A DNA stretch of 64,000 nt from Desmospora profundinema. Its GTDB lineage: Bacteria > Bacillota > Bacilli > Thermoactinomycetales > DSM-45169. The DNA is taken from contig NZ_JAVDQG010000003.1 in assembly GCF_031454155.1 (NCBI RefSeq), forward strand, positions 434,001-498,000. The letters run 5' to 3'. Numbering within the stretch: position 1 is the stretch's first letter; every line of letters starts with the position of its first letter. Under the pieces are notes generated by a model. The model saw only the letters and a program-made list of their open reading frames with translations. It was not told the DNA's origin and did not search any database. Shown piece after piece: positions 34,683-44,426 of the stretch. Both the position numbers and the translations under genes were made by a program.

Positions 34683-36683
34683 ATGTGTCCTAAAAGTTCC
34701 CGAAATATGCCCGTATTCTTTTGGGATGAACAAGGCCGAGTCAGAAAAGGATGGACGAAAGGGTTTCTTTCGTCTGGCGGTTGGCTGGAGTTGGAGCTGG
34801 TTCGGGGGATCCGTGAGGGTTGCTCCGGAAAAGAAGAAGTACCGATTGCCCGGGTGATGCCGGTGCTTTCAGGAGCCAAATGGAGCGAGAGGGGTTGTTC
34901 CACCTCCTGTTTACAAAATATTCTGGATAGAATCATGGCCCGGGATCCCCTTTCGTTACTCATGGGTTGTCTTGAAGATGCATTGCGACGTACTGGTGTC
35001 GATTCACCCCCATTTCCCCGCGATCCTTCGTTTTGGCATCGATGGGAATGGATGCAGACCATGGCGTTGCGGCACTCTGCACGAAATGGCGAACCAGTCC
35101 ATTTTTCAGTAGTGGAACGGGAATTTGCTTCATTAGCCGTCGGTGAATTGGACCGCCGTTATCGTAAGGATAAAACCGAACCCATGGTGGAAGGAAAAAA
35201 TGAGGTGAATCGGGTTTCCGTTCGGCGGGGGGAATATACTGGACAGCTGCCTCGACTGGCTTCATTAGAGGCAGGGAAGCAAATGGGAAGCTTGTCGATC
35301 GCATCATTGGCGGAAATGGTCTCCCGTCTGGTCGAACGGGCAGAACGGAACCTGCGCAGGCGGATGACCGGAGAGCAGGTGGACCCTCTTTTTCTCTTTC
35401 ACGAGGATGATTTTGTAAGCGCTTACCCGGGGGAGGTGGATCGTAACGACCTTGTTTCTTGGTTGAAGGAGCGGTCTGTCAGACCCGGGGAGTGGAAGGG
35501 GCGTTCCTTGGAATCGCTGCACCGGGAGCATCCCGTCCGGATGCGTCCGTTCATTCAATGGGGAGAAGGGCTATTTACATGGCCCCTGGCGGGAGGAGCG
35601 GGTCGGCATGCTTGGGATTGGTTGTTGCTGCCCGAAATGAACAGCAAAAGGGATGTAGTCGTGAGGGGAGAGAGGGGGAAGGAAGCGGTCCGCGACCGTG
35701 CCATTTCCTTGTTTCAGGAATCATTCCCGGATGCGGCGGTCTATCAAACCGTCCGCTGGCAAAATGATACCGGTGACAAAGGCATACTGGACGCGATCAT
35801 CCGGGTGCCGCCGTTTTTGTTTGCGCTTCGGACGGAAGAAACGGTTGAACCGGAAGCAGCGAAGATGGATACGGTCCGGGACGGGATGAGGGAGTTGGTG
35901 CGTTTACGTCGGGCATGGGAAAATTCGTTCTCTGTCGAGCTGAAAACGAAAAACGGGATGGTGGAACGGGAAGAACGCTTGGTGGAGATGGTGGTGACAC
36001 GGGAGCCCGTCGTCGCTGAGACTGTGGCAGGAGAGTGGCGCGGTTCCCCGCCGGTTTACTCTTTGTCGGAATTACAAAATCTCTTTTTCATTCTGGATGG
36101 AAGTGTGCGAAAAGCCGACTATTTGTGGAAACGGTGCTGTTCCAACATAACAGGTGAAGAATGGCAACGATTAGCCTCCTATTGGCTGACGGGTTTCCTG
36201 GACCGCCGGGAGTCTGGAGCGGAAAAAAAGAGAAAAAAAGAGGGATTGGAGCCGTTCCTTCCCTATCTGGAGCGGGCATGGGCAGGAAAGCGGATGCCCG
36301 CCATCGAGGAGAGTTTAACCCACTGGTGGAACGCGATGCTGCGGAAATTGGAGCAAAGCGATGCGCCTGAGGCCTTGTGGATCGGCACACATCTGGTCAA
36401 CGTCGACCTTGGAACCCAGAATCGATTTGAACGTCAGATGAAACGATTAAAACAGGAGATCCGTAAAGGGATCCATCATCCCGATCCGGTTGTGATGAGT
36501 GAGTCCTATCGCCTGGTGGGAGCGGTCGTCGATCCGGCTGAAGAGCGAAAAACGCCTATCCATCTCCGCCATAAAGGATTACGGAAACGCTTGATGGGAG
36601 CCGGCGATCCATGGGTGTTGATCCTGTTTTACAGGGATGCGTATCGGTATCCATACTCCGGTATTCAACGGCTTCAGCTGTGA
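34683..36683 (+). CDS. large protein of unknown function, possible degenerate PD-(D/E)XK nuclease-like segment
   Basis: 666 residues from ATG at 34683 (GGAGAAGGAG nine bases upstream). Soluble, rich in Arg, Glu and Trp. Around residues 365-395 a stretch GILDAIIRVPPFLFALRTEE has the beta-Asp-beta order seen in PD-(D/E)XK nucleases, but the last Lys of the ExK motif is missing. Then comes YSLSELQNLFFILDGSVRK followed by DYLWKRCC, a pattern I associate with large NERD-like or restriction-like proteins. The C-terminus (YRDAYRYPYSGIQRLQL) is well structured. No family identified with certainty. Stands alone between terminators; the next gene is convergent. Also contains a cre-like sequence internally, taken as chance. 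Confidence 0.55.
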   Translation: MCPKSSRNMPVFFWDEQGRVRKGWTKGFLSSGGWLELELVRGIREGCSGKEEVPIARVMPVLSGAKWSERGCSTSCLQNILDRIMARDPLSLLMGCLEDALRRTGVDSPPFPRDPSFWHRWEWMQTMALRHSARNGEPVHFSVVEREFASLAVGELDRRYRKDKTEPMVEGKNEVNRVSVRRGEYTGQLPRLASLEAGKQMGSLSIASLAEMVSRLVERAERNLRRRMTGEQVDPLFLFHEDDFVSAYPGEVDRNDLVSWLKERSVRPGEWKGRSLESLHREHPVRMRPFIQWGEGLFTWPLAGGAGRHAWDWLLLPEMNSKRDVVVRGERGKEAVRDRAISLFQESFPDAAVYQTVRWQNDTGDKGILDAIIRVPPFLFALRTEETVEPEAAKMDTVRDGMRELVRLRRAWENSFSVELKTKNGMVEREERLVEMVVTREPVVAETVAGEWRGSPPVYSLSELQNLFFILDGSVRKADYLWKRCCSNITGEEWQRLASYWLTGFLDRRESGAEKKRKKEGLEPFLPYLERAWAGKRMPAIEESLTHWWNAMLRKLEQSDAPEALWIGTHLVNVDLGTQNRFERQMKRLKQEIRKGIHHPDPVVMSESYRLVGAVVDPAEERKTPIHLRHKGLRKRLMGAGDPWVLILFYRDAYRYPYSGIQRLQL

Positions 36684-36739
36684 CGAAAAAAAGCCTATTC
36701 CTCAAGGGAATGGATGAAGCGGATGCCTGCCGATAAAGA

Positions 36740-36766
36740 GAACCGATCCGCAGGATCGGTTCTTTA
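36740..36766. terminator. bidirectional terminator between converging genes
   Basis: Ten-bp stem GAACCGATCC / GGATCGGTTC, three-base loop, A-rich before and TTTA after; overlaps the stop of the minus-strand HTTM gene. Confidence 0.85.
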
Positions 36767-38128
36767 TGCTTGATCCGATGGGGGGCGGAGGTCGCAATGA
36801 TCGTCGCATCCCCCTGTCGGGATAATGGTGCGGCGGCTGGCGATCCAGTCGTACAAGCGCTGCCCGAAGCCCATGCCCTTGGCTAACCACAGGAGGGGCA
36901 GCGCCGGCCATAACAATGGCAGGCGTCCGGTCATCTGGATGATCCCATCGATCCCTTCCTGGAAACGGATGCCGTCGGCCGTACTGTGAAGCCGTTTTTC
37001 CAATCGGTCCGGATCCAGCCCCCACTGGGTGACGACACCCGGTTCACGAAAGGAAACGAACCGGATCCATCCAAACCAGTCGAGGCGGGAAGCCGTTTTC
37101 ACACTCTTGGTACAAAACGGGCACCAACCATCATAGAAGACCGTGATCGCCATCGTGGAAATTCGGTTGTTCCCGGTCGTTTCACGATTCAATCCAATCG
37201 CTCCTTTCCCGCTGAAAACCTGTAGCAGTCCGTTCTTCAACCAACGGTACTCCCGATCGCGCAATAACAGCCATTCACAACCGATCATGTACCAGGAGAA
37301 CAGCATCAGGTTCATCATCAGTCCGACTCCGGTGTGAAAGAGTACGGCACCCGCCACGGCAGCGTACTTGGTCCAACGATGGAGGAGTAAAAAGGGAAAC
37401 GCGATCTGAAACAAAACGGAGGAATAGGTGAGAAAGACGATACCCGCTTCGGAGGTCCACACTCGCTCGCTCACCCCCGGCCACACGAAATCTTGAACCC
37501 GCATGGCATAATAGACGGCGGTTCCCTCCTGCCACATCGTCCCCATTACTTTATACATACCCGAAGTGAAATAAAGCAAAAGCAACTGGACCACCATAGA
37601 CGCGACTGCTAAGTTATGGAAAAGTGCGGAATACGGACGAAGTGATCGAAGGAACCGGGGGATTACATCTTTCCGGCGACGTCGCAGCCAGGCATCCACG
37701 GACAAGCGTGCGCCGGCTTGGGTGAAGATGAAAAACAGGAGCTGAATCCGGATCAGGTTGTCTCCGCCGTTGGTGACGTTGGGGTTACGATAATATAAGG
37801 ACCAAAAGACCAGAAAGACAAACAGACTCATCCATCGGGTCCACAAGCCGACGGTAAACAACAACGTTGCCATCAACCCGCCTACATAGACGATTTCCAA
37901 CAACCAAGGGGACTGCGCCAGATGAAAAAGGGTCCAGATGCCCCGATCAGCCGATTCTGCAAGATAAGCCTCCCGCGGCCACAAGCCGGCATCTCCCCAT
38001 AAGAGATGCCGGTCCTGCCAGTGATACAACAGAAAAAAAACGATTCCAAGCCCGGTAAAGATCCTGAATAACGCGACTCCCACCAGCGTATGGGGACGGG
38101 AAAGCCACCGTTCGATCCGGGTGATCAT
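36764..38128 (-). CDS. HTTM (VKGC-like) membrane protein fused to DCC domain, copy 2
   Basis: 454 residues from ATG at 38128 (GAGGAGTGGCCATT upstream). Same layout as the 4235-5635 protein: multi-helix HTTM domain (to ~300) with the aligned lysine, Lys193, in FTSGMYKVMGTMWQ; then a DCC domain with FYDGWCPFC (Cys336, Cys339) and the ending YDWIASRRTIIPTGGCD. The sequence has diverged broadly from copy 1, so the duplication is old. Its ATG overlaps the stop of the SdpA-like gene by four bases, so the pair is translationally coupled. No peptide or transglutaminase gene is nearby. Confidence 0.82.
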   Translation of the reverse strand: MITRIERWLSRPHTLVGVALFRIFTGLGIVFFLLYHWQDRHLLWGDAGLWPREAYLAESADRGIWTLFHLAQSPWLLEIVYVGGLMATLLFTVGLWTRWMSLFVFLVFWSLYYRNPNVTNGGDNLIRIQLLFFIFTQAGARLSVDAWLRRRRKDVIPRFLRSLRPYSALFHNLAVASMVVQLLLLYFTSGMYKVMGTMWQEGTAVYYAMRVQDFVWPGVSERVWTSEAGIVFLTYSSVLFQIAFPFLLLHRWTKYAAVAGAVLFHTGVGLMMNLMLFSWYMIGCEWLLLRDREYRWLKNGLLQVFSGKGAIGLNRETTGNNRISTMAITVFYDGWCPFCTKSVKTASRLDWFGWIRFVSFREPGVVTQWGLDPDRLEKRLHSTADGIRFQEGIDGIIQMTGRLPLLWPALPLLWLAKGMGFGQRLYDWIASRRTIIPTGGCDDHCDLRPPSDQA

Positions 38129-38727
38129 AATGGCCACTCCTCTTCGGCCGGGGCAAAGGGCAGCCAATCCGAGTCCTGAAACTCCCGTTGCATGAAGTCA
38201 TCATCGCGATGACGTTGATCAAAGGAGGGAACCGCTTGGGTGATTATCCGAAAGCGGATTTCGTGAATGTTTCGATTGGGCCATTGTTTGGCCAATGCTG
38301 TAGAAGAGACGCGCTGTAACATTTTCTCCCCGTCCAGATGACGACTCTCATCTTTGTGGCGATAGTTTCGGATTCCGGAAATGATATGGCGGGAAACCAG
38401 TGCTTCGGAGGAGAGCCGGTTTCTTTGTTTTTGTTTGACCAGTGGATCCGTGATGTCCACCCATTCCGTCTCCATCATGGCTCCCGTCCGGGGGTTGACT
38501 ACCCGGGCTTGTGCGGCCAGACTGCGGTGTTGGGAGACGGGGTTGGGAGCAAACAACATCCAGTTTTGCGTGAACAACGGATCCATATAAGCGTCGATGG
38601 CCTCTTTGTGACGATGGTTTACCGGATTGTCCGGTGTGAGAGAAAGCGTAACGAGGCCAAAATGGACGGCCAGCAATGTGATCGCAAGAGTGGCCACTGT
38701 CCGAAAAAGGGTTCGTTGAATGTCCAC
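38125..38727 (-). CDS. DUF5819 / SdpA-like membrane-anchored protein, copy 2
   Basis: 200 residues from GTG at 38727 (CGAGGTG seven bases upstream; an in-frame ATG at 38763 has no site). One N-terminal helix (~8-28), then YMDPLFTQNWMLFAPNP (47-63), the family hallmark, and a soluble outer domain ending FAPAEEEWPL. Paralogue of the 3497-4159 protein. It overlaps the HTTM-DCC gene by four bases. Promoter region shared with the divergent GDSL hydrolase gene. Confidence 0.75.
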   Translation of the reverse strand: MDIQRTLFRTVATLAITLLAVHFGLVTLSLTPDNPVNHRHKEAIDAYMDPLFTQNWMLFAPNPVSQHRSLAAQARVVNPRTGAMMETEWVDITDPLVKQKQRNRLSSEALVSRHIISGIRNYRHKDESRHLDGEKMLQRVSSTALAKQWPNRNIHEIRFRIITQAVPSFDQRHRDDDFMQREFQDSDWLPFAPAEEEWPL

Positions 38728-38944
38728 GCGAACACCTCGTTTGTTTTTCTTCCATCTTATCATGGTTGGAGGAATCGATAGAGAGTAGGGAAGCGTTTTC
38801 GCAATCGTCGTCGTTTTTTCACCCCATTGTCATCTCTGTGTAAACCAAACCATAGTAAAATGGGTTTATGCCGGAATCACTTGTCTGTAAAGATACATAG
38901 ATGGGAACCATGCCGGAAGATTTTATGGAATGGAGCAGAAGGGG

Positions 38945-40180
38945 ATGAAAAAAGTTTGGATCGGGATGTTGTCGTCGGCGTTGCTGATCACAGCATGGAC
39001 AGTGATGGGGATGGGGATGGGAGTGGAAAGCAGCGGTCAAGTGGAAGGCTCAAACCGTGATAAAAAGGCCTGGGTCGGTTCCTGGACGGCCAGTCCCCAG
39101 TTTCCTTCGGGAGAAGCGGCCGAGGGGGTCTCCAACCGAACCGTCCGGATGATTCTGCGTCCCCACTTGGAAGGGGATCGAGTGCGGGTCCGCCTTTCCA
39201 ATGTTTTTGGCGAAGGACCGGTCACATTCGGAGCTGCATCCATCGCGGTTGTCTGGAAAGACGCCGCCACGGTGCCCGGAAGTCAGCGGGTGCTTACCTT
39301 TAATGGAAAACGGTCGGTGACGTTGGAAGCGGGCCAGAGCGTACAAAGCGATCCCGTTCGCTTTGCCGTTTCCCGTGAGCGGGATGTGGCCGTCAATGTG
39401 TTCGTCGAGGGAGACAGCGGTTCGATCACCTGGCACCGTATGGCCAAACAAACCTCTTTTCTATCGGAAAAAGGGAATTTCACGCAGGATCACCATCCCC
39501 ATCCCTTTATCAAGCGAACGGGTTCCTGGTATTGGGTGACGGGGCTGGATGTGCTGGCTCCTGAGGGAACAGGAGGGATCGTCTGCCTGGGGGATTCCAT
39601 CACCGATGGTGCCGGTTCCACCAGCGGGGCCAATGCCCGCTACCCCGACTTTCTTTCCGACCGCCTTTATGCAGAAGGGATCTCCCATGGGGTGATGAAC
39701 GCGGGAATTTCGGGGAATAAGATTTTGCGCGATGATCCGATATACGGACCCCGGGCCCTGGATCGTTTTCAACGGGATGTGCTGGATCAGCCGGGAGTTA
39801 CCCATGTGATCGTCTTGGAGGGGATCAACGATATCGGCCATGCACCGGGTGAACGGGATCCTGCCGCTATCATCTCCGGATTGAGACAGCTGATCACCCA
39901 GGCTCATGACCGGGGGTTGAAGATCGTTGGAGGGACACTCCCCCCCTTTGGCGGGGCTGATTATTACACGGAAGAAGGCAATACCGTTCGTCGGCAAGTC
40001 AATGAATGGATCCGGAACAGCGGAGAGTTTGACGGAGTAATCGATTTTGATGCCGCTCTCCGAGATCCACAGCAGCCCCATCGTCTGTTGCCGGAGTATG
40101 ATTCCGGGGACCATCTCCATCCCAGCGATGCAGGGTACCGCAGGATGGCGGAAGAAGTGGACTTGACTCTATTTCAGTGA
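38945..40180 (+). CDS. secreted GDSL/SGNH hydrolase
   Basis: 411 residues from ATG at 38945 (GGAGCAGAAGGGG upstream). Signal peptide MKKVWIGMLSSALLITAWTV. An N-terminal ~190-residue beta domain (WVGSWTASPQFP..., as in GDSL esterases of the rhamnogalacturonan/CE type) precedes the SGNH core: GDSITDG (catalytic Ser), NAGISGNKIL, GINDIGHAPG and DHLHPSDAGY (Asp-His). Likely an extracellular esterase or lipase; substrate unknown. Monocistronic with a terminator. Confidence 0.9.
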   Translation: MKKVWIGMLSSALLITAWTVMGMGMGVESSGQVEGSNRDKKAWVGSWTASPQFPSGEAAEGVSNRTVRMILRPHLEGDRVRVRLSNVFGEGPVTFGAASIAVVWKDAATVPGSQRVLTFNGKRSVTLEAGQSVQSDPVRFAVSRERDVAVNVFVEGDSGSITWHRMAKQTSFLSEKGNFTQDHHPHPFIKRTGSWYWVTGLDVLAPEGTGGIVCLGDSITDGAGSTSGANARYPDFLSDRLYAEGISHGVMNAGISGNKILRDDPIYGPRALDRFQRDVLDQPGVTHVIVLEGINDIGHAPGERDPAAIISGLRQLITQAHDRGLKIVGGTLPPFGGADYYTEEGNTVRRQVNEWIRNSGEFDGVIDFDAALRDPQQPHRLLPEYDSGDHLHPSDAGYRRMAEEVDLTLFQ

Positions 40181-40193
40181 AAGGGTGAGGAAG

Positions 40194-40216
40194 GCTTCCT
40201 ACGGGAAGCTTTTTTT
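40194..40216 (+). terminator. terminator of GDSL hydrolase gene
   Basis: GCTTCC / GGAAGC stem, four-base loop, seven T. Confidence 0.85.
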
Positions 40217-40353
40217 CGTCGCAGGATTCTCACAGGGGAGCCGGGGTAGAATGATATCCGTTTGTGCTATACTGTCAGAAGGATGTCCGCCCGCCGAAAC
40301 GGCCATGACGGCCGGGAGGGACGACGAAAAGCAGGAACGACGGAGGTGGAAAC

Positions 40354-40644
40354 ATGGCGATTTCCAAAGAACAAGTGGAACACGTGGCCAAACTGGCCCG
40401 ATTAAATCTGGATGAAAAAGAGGCCCGGTTGTATACGGAGCAGCTGAATGATATTCTTCGTTTTGCCGAAAAGCTGAACGAGTTGGATACCGATGGGGTG
40501 GAACCCACCAGCCACGTGCTGCCGATGGCTAACGTATTGCGGGAAGACGAGGAAAAACCCTCTCTGCCGCGGGAAAAAGCGCTGTTAAACGCGTCCGATC
40601 AACAAGACGGAATGTTCCGGGTGCCGCCGGTATTTGATGAATAA
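40354..40644 (+). CDS. gatC: Asp-tRNA(Asn)/Glu-tRNA(Gln) amidotransferase subunit C
   Basis: 96 residues, ATG at 40354 with GGAGG upstream. Features [36 protein letters not shown] and the [13 protein letters not shown] tail. It wraps around GatA/GatB to hold the complex that amidates mischarged tRNA. First gene of gatCAB. Confidence 0.96.
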   Translation: MAISKEQVEHVAKLARLNLDEKEARLYTEQLNDILRFAEKLNELDTDGVEPTSHVLPMANVLREDEEKPSLPREKALLNASDQQDGMFRVPPVFDE

Positions 40645-40658
40645 GAAGGAGGGAGAAT

Positions 40659-42116
40659 ATGTCGCTGATCAAAGAATCCATCCGTGATTTACATAAACGG
40701 GTGATACAAAAAGAGATCACTGCACAGGATCTGGCGGACGCATCCCTAAACTGCATTCAGGAAATGGATGGGAAGCTGGGAGCGTTTTTGCAAGTGGATG
40801 AGGAAGGGGTGCGGGAACGGGCGCGCGCCCTCGATGAGAGCGGGGTGGCGGATCGTCCCCTCGCAGCGGTACCCATGGGCATCAAGGACAACATCAGTAC
40901 CAGGGGGGTGCTCACTACTGCCGGGAGTCGCATCCTGGGCGATTACACCCCTATTTACGATGCCGTGGTCATAGAAAAGCTGAATGATGCCGGGGCCAAT
41001 ATGATGGGGAAGACCAACATGGATGAGTTTGGCATGGGTTCATCCAATGAAAACTCCGGTTTTCACCCGGTTCGAAACCCGTGGAATCCGGACCGGGTTC
41101 CAGGGGGATCCAGCGGCGGCTCTGCGGCGGCGGTGGCATCGGGGCAGGTTACGTTTGCCTTGGGGTCCGACACCGGCGGTTCCATCCGGCAGCCCGCGGC
41201 GTTTTGCGGGGTGGTCGGATTGAAACCCACCTATGGACGGGTGTCCCGCTTCGGGTTGATTGCATTTGCCTCTTCTCTGGATCAGATCGGTCCCCTTACC
41301 CGCAATGTGGAAGATGCGGCCATGGTACTCTCCACCATCGCCGGACACGATCCCAAGGATTCCACTTCGGCCAAGGTGGATGTACCGGATTATCTTGCTT
41401 CGTTGACGGGGGAGATCCGGGGATTAAAAGTGGCCGTTCCCAGAGAATTAATGGGGGAAGGGATCGACGCCGGCGTCAAACAGCGCGTCCAGGAGGCCTT
41501 GAAACGGCTGGAAGGGCTGGGGGCAACCGTAGAGGAAGTGTCTCTTCCTCATGCGGAATATGCGGTTGCCACCTATTATCTGCTGGCACCGGCGGAGGCT
41601 TCTTCCAACCTGGCCCGTTATGACGGAGTACGATACGGAGTACGGGTAGAGGGGGACAACCTGTTGGACATGTTCCACCGCACCCGCAGCACCGGCTTTG
41701 GGGATGAAGTCAAGCGGCGGATCATGTTGGGAACCTACGCTCTATCCTCCGGTTATTACGATGCTTACTACCGGAAAGCGCAGCAAGTGCGGACCCTGAT
41801 CCGGCAGGATTTTGAATCGATTTTTCAAACGTATGATGTCGTGGTGGGACCGACGGCACCAACGACGGCATTCCCCATGGGTGAGAAGGTGGACGATCCC
41901 CTCACCATGTATCTGAATGATATTTGCACGATTCCGGTCAGCCTGGCAGGTCTGCCGGCGATCAGCGTTCCCTGCGGTTTATCCGATGGATTGCCGGTAG
42001 GGTTGCAAATTGTGGGCAAGCCCTTTGACGAGTCAGGCGTTCTCCGGGTTGCCCATGCTTTTGAACAACATTCGGAACGGTTGCCTGAACCGCAAGCGGG
42101 AGGTGGTGTATCGTGA
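40659..42116 (+). CDS. gatA: Asp-tRNA(Asn)/Glu-tRNA(Gln) amidotransferase subunit A
   Basis: 485 residues, ATG at 40659 behind AGAAGGAGGG. Amidase signature with the Ser-cisSer-Lys triad: Lys in MGIKDNI, the serines in [15 protein letters not shown] and the [14 protein letters not shown] loop. It releases ammonia from glutamine. Overlaps gatB by four bases (GTGA). Confidence 0.97.
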   Translation: MSLIKESIRDLHKRVIQKEITAQDLADASLNCIQEMDGKLGAFLQVDEEGVRERARALDESGVADRPLAAVPMGIKDNISTRGVLTTAGSRILGDYTPIYDAVVIEKLNDAGANMMGKTNMDEFGMGSSNENSGFHPVRNPWNPDRVPGGSSGGSAAAVASGQVTFALGSDTGGSIRQPAAFCGVVGLKPTYGRVSRFGLIAFASSLDQIGPLTRNVEDAAMVLSTIAGHDPKDSTSAKVDVPDYLASLTGEIRGLKVAVPRELMGEGIDAGVKQRVQEALKRLEGLGATVEEVSLPHAEYAVATYYLLAPAEASSNLARYDGVRYGVRVEGDNLLDMFHRTRSTGFGDEVKRRIMLGTYALSSGYYDAYYRKAQQVRTLIRQDFESIFQTYDVVVGPTAPTTAFPMGEKVDDPLTMYLNDICTIPVSLAGLPAISVPCGLSDGLPVGLQIVGKPFDESGVLRVAHAFEQHSERLPEPQAGGGVS

Positions 42117-43546
42117 GCCAATTTGAAACCGTGATCGGCCTGGAGGTTCATGCGGAACTGTCCACCCGGACGAAGATTTTTTGTGGATGTTCCACCGAGT
42201 TCGGGGCCCCTCCCAATACCCATACCTGTCCGGTTTGTTTGGGACATCCCGGTGTATTGCCGGTATTGAACAAACAAGCGGTGGAATTTGCGATAAAAGC
42301 GGCTTTAGCCCTTAACTGCGAGATTGCTGAAACCAGCAAGTTTGATCGTAAAAACTATTTTTATCCCGATTTGCCCAAGGCGTATCAAATCTCTCAGTAC
42401 GATCAACCCATCGGGCAAAACGGATGGCTGGAGATCGAGGTGAGGGGCGAAAGGAAGCGGATCGGGATCACAAGGGTTCACCTGGAAGAGGATGCGGGGA
42501 AGTTGAACCACTCCGAACAAGGAGGAGGTTCCCTGGTGGACTACAACCGAGTGGGGGTACCCCTGATCGAGATCGTTTCGGAACCGGATATGCGTTCGCC
42601 TGAAGAAGGCCGGGCTTATCTGGAAAAGCTGAAACAGATCCTGTTGTACACCGGTGTCTCCGATGTGAAAATGGAAGAAGGTTCGCTTCGTTGCGATGCC
42701 AACATCAGTCTCCGCCCGGCGGGCTCTACCACCTTCGGCACCAAGACGGAGATGAAAAACCTCAATTCCTTCCGCAATGTGGAACGGGCGTTGGAATTTG
42801 AAGAGAAGCGGCAGGCGGAGGTGCTTTCCCAAGGGGGCACCATTGTACAGCAGACGATGCGTTGGCTGGAAAACGAGAATCGAACCAAGGTGATGCGGAG
42901 CAAGGAAGAAGCCCATGATTACCGGTACTTTCCGGAGCCGGATCTGGTCCAGCTTCATATCGGTGCCGACTGGCGCGAACGGGTGGCAAACTCTCTCCCC
43001 GAATTGCCGGATGCCCGAAAAGCCCGCTATCGGTCTGATTACGGCCTGTCCGACTATGATGCCAGCCTGTTGACGGCAACCCCCCGCGTGGCCGGTTTCT
43101 TTGAGGAGACGGTGGGTGCAGGTGCCGATCCCAAAGCAGCCGCCAACTGGATTTCCGGCGAACTGTTGGGTTATCTCAACACAGAGGGCAAAGAGCTGGA
43201 GGAGACGGCCATCCGTTCCGATTCCCTGGCTGCCATGATCCGCTTGATTGAGGAGGGAACCATCAGCAACACGATCGGTAAAAAAGTATTTAAAGAGCTG
43301 GTGGTAAAAGGGGGAGACCCCAAGCGGATTGTTGAGGAAAAAGGATGGGTGCAAATCAGCGACGAAGGAAAACTAAAAGAAATTGTCACGCAAGTGCTTG
43401 AGGCCAATCCCCAATCCATCGCCGATTTGAAAAACGGAAAGGATCGGGCGTTGGGCTTCTTGGTGGGACAAGTGATGAAAGCGACGAAAGGAAAGGCGAA
43501 CCCCCAGCTGGTTAACCAGCTGATCCGGGACCAAATCGGATTGTAA
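42113..43546 (+). CDS. gatB: Asp-tRNA(Asn)/Glu-tRNA(Gln) amidotransferase subunit B
   Basis: 477 residues from GTG at 42113, start overlapping the gatA stop. GatB cradle: [49 protein letters not shown] and the C-terminal YqeY-like tail with [18 protein letters not shown]. Two Cys pairs for structural zinc (CGCS, CPVC). It activates the tRNA-bound Glu/Asp with ATP. Synteny gatCAB with dgkB and rlmCD downstream is as in Bacillus subtilis. Confidence 0.97.
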   Translation: MSQFETVIGLEVHAELSTRTKIFCGCSTEFGAPPNTHTCPVCLGHPGVLPVLNKQAVEFAIKAALALNCEIAETSKFDRKNYFYPDLPKAYQISQYDQPIGQNGWLEIEVRGERKRIGITRVHLEEDAGKLNHSEQGGGSLVDYNRVGVPLIEIVSEPDMRSPEEGRAYLEKLKQILLYTGVSDVKMEEGSLRCDANISLRPAGSTTFGTKTEMKNLNSFRNVERALEFEEKRQAEVLSQGGTIVQQTMRWLENENRTKVMRSKEEAHDYRYFPEPDLVQLHIGADWRERVANSLPELPDARKARYRSDYGLSDYDASLLTATPRVAGFFEETVGAGADPKAAANWISGELLGYLNTEGKELEETAIRSDSLAAMIRLIEEGTISNTIGKKVFKELVVKGGDPKRIVEEKGWVQISDEGKLKEIVTQVLEANPQSIADLKNGKDRALGFLVGQVMKATKGKANPQLVNQLIRDQIGL

Positions 43547-43575
43547 TGTTCCGGTGAATGAATGAGGTGTTTTTG

Positions 43576-43872
43576 ATGCAGATTTTGTACGGGGCGATCG
43601 TGGTGTTTTTCTTGTTTTTCGGAGCAAGATATCTCCAGGATGAGCCCCCTGTCGCGGTCCATTACTTCGTGATCGCGCTCTACTTTTTCGTCATCCTGTT
43701 CGAGTTTCGCGGCAACCCCTTTTCCCGCCGTATCTATGTGATGTTGGCGCTTCTTCTGTTGGGAAACGCGCTGGTTCAGTTTTTTTACGTGGAAAACGGG
43801 GTGATTTTCGGATTGGTAAGCCTGCTCTTTTCCTGGTTTGCCCTCCAGGCCCGCAGGCGAATTCCCCAATGA
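43576..43872 (+). CDS. small integral membrane protein, unknown
   Basis: 98 residues from ATG at 43576 (GAGGTG upstream); an in-frame ATG at 43558 lies in the spacer. Four hydrophobic segments (LYGAIVVFFLFFGARY, VHYFVIALYFFVILFEF, RIYVMLALLLLGNALVQF, IFGLVSLLFSWFAL) and a basic C-terminus (ARRRIPQ). No family recognised. Placed between gatB and a short helical-protein gene. Confidence 0.7.
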   Translation: MQILYGAIVVFFLFFGARYLQDEPPVAVHYFVIALYFFVILFEFRGNPFSRRIYVMLALLLLGNALVQFFYVENGVIFGLVSLLFSWFALQARRRIPQ

Positions 43873-43878
43873 TGAAAA

Positions 43879-43904
43879 GCTCGTCCCTTCGGACGGGCTT
43901 TTTT
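43879..43904 (+). terminator. terminator after gatCAB and membrane gene
   Basis: GCTCGTCC / GGACGGGC stem (one wobble), four-base loop, six T. Confidence 0.85.
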
Positions 43905-43987
43905 CCAGGGGATTATAAACTAAGTCACGGCGAGGCACACTGTTTGACGAACGCGCGAAAGATGCGCGCGTAAAAGGGGGCAACAGT

Positions 43988-44263
43988 GTGTCCAACGAGT
44001 TGGAGGCTGCCCTTCAGGCAGCGAAACAGGCCAGTGAGGCGGTAAAAGAGGCTCGGAACCTGGCAGATCCTCAGGTGCTGAGACAAGCCCAGGCTCTGTT
44101 GGAACAGGCTCAGGAGGAGTTGGATCAGTACCAGGGGCAGGCGGATGTGGATCCTGCCATGCAGGAGCGTTTACAGGAGGCCCGGGAGCAGGTGAGCCAA
44201 GATCAGGCGGTCATGCGGGATGTGGTTTCCATTAGTAATCCTGCCGGGTTTCATCAGTGGTAA
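43988..44263 (+). CDS. short soluble coiled-coil protein, unknown
   Basis: 91 residues from GTG at 43988 (AAAGGGGGCAACA upstream). Almost all helix, rich in Ala, Gln and Glu: LEAALQAAKQASEAVKEA, LRQAQALLEQAQEELDQY and MQERLQEAREQVSQDQAVMR, ending SNPAGFHQW. An inverted repeat CGCGC..GCGCG (43956-43972) lies in its leader. It could be a small spore or stress protein; no family known to me. Confidence 0.6.
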   Translation: MSNELEAALQAAKQASEAVKEARNLADPQVLRQAQALLEQAQEELDQYQGQADVDPAMQERLQEAREQVSQDQAVMRDVVSISNPAGFHQW

Positions 44264-44288
44264 ACAGGGAGCCGCCGGCTCCCTGTTT
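44262..44288 (+). terminator. terminator of coiled-coil gene
   Basis: Stem AAACAGGGAGCC paired with GGCTCCCTGTTT and a three-base loop. Confidence 0.8.
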
Positions 44289-44426
44289 CCATGCGGCGCC
44301 GTCCACGACATGGGCTTTCACCCGGCAATTATGGTAACCTAAGAACATCTTCCCCATGTGAATATGGGTAACCGGATTGCGGGCGGCCGGAAACGGTAAT
44401 AAAAATGAAAAGAATACATCGAGGTG

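Noticed and set aside
35414-35427. TGTAAGCGCTTACC, an excellent cre match
   Set aside because: Lies deep inside the 666-residue coding sequence, far from any promoter; taken as chance.
44232-44350. minus-strand small frame with VKAHVVDGAAWKQG-like translation
   Set aside because: Overlaps the end and terminator of the plus-strand coiled-coil gene and has no ribosome site.
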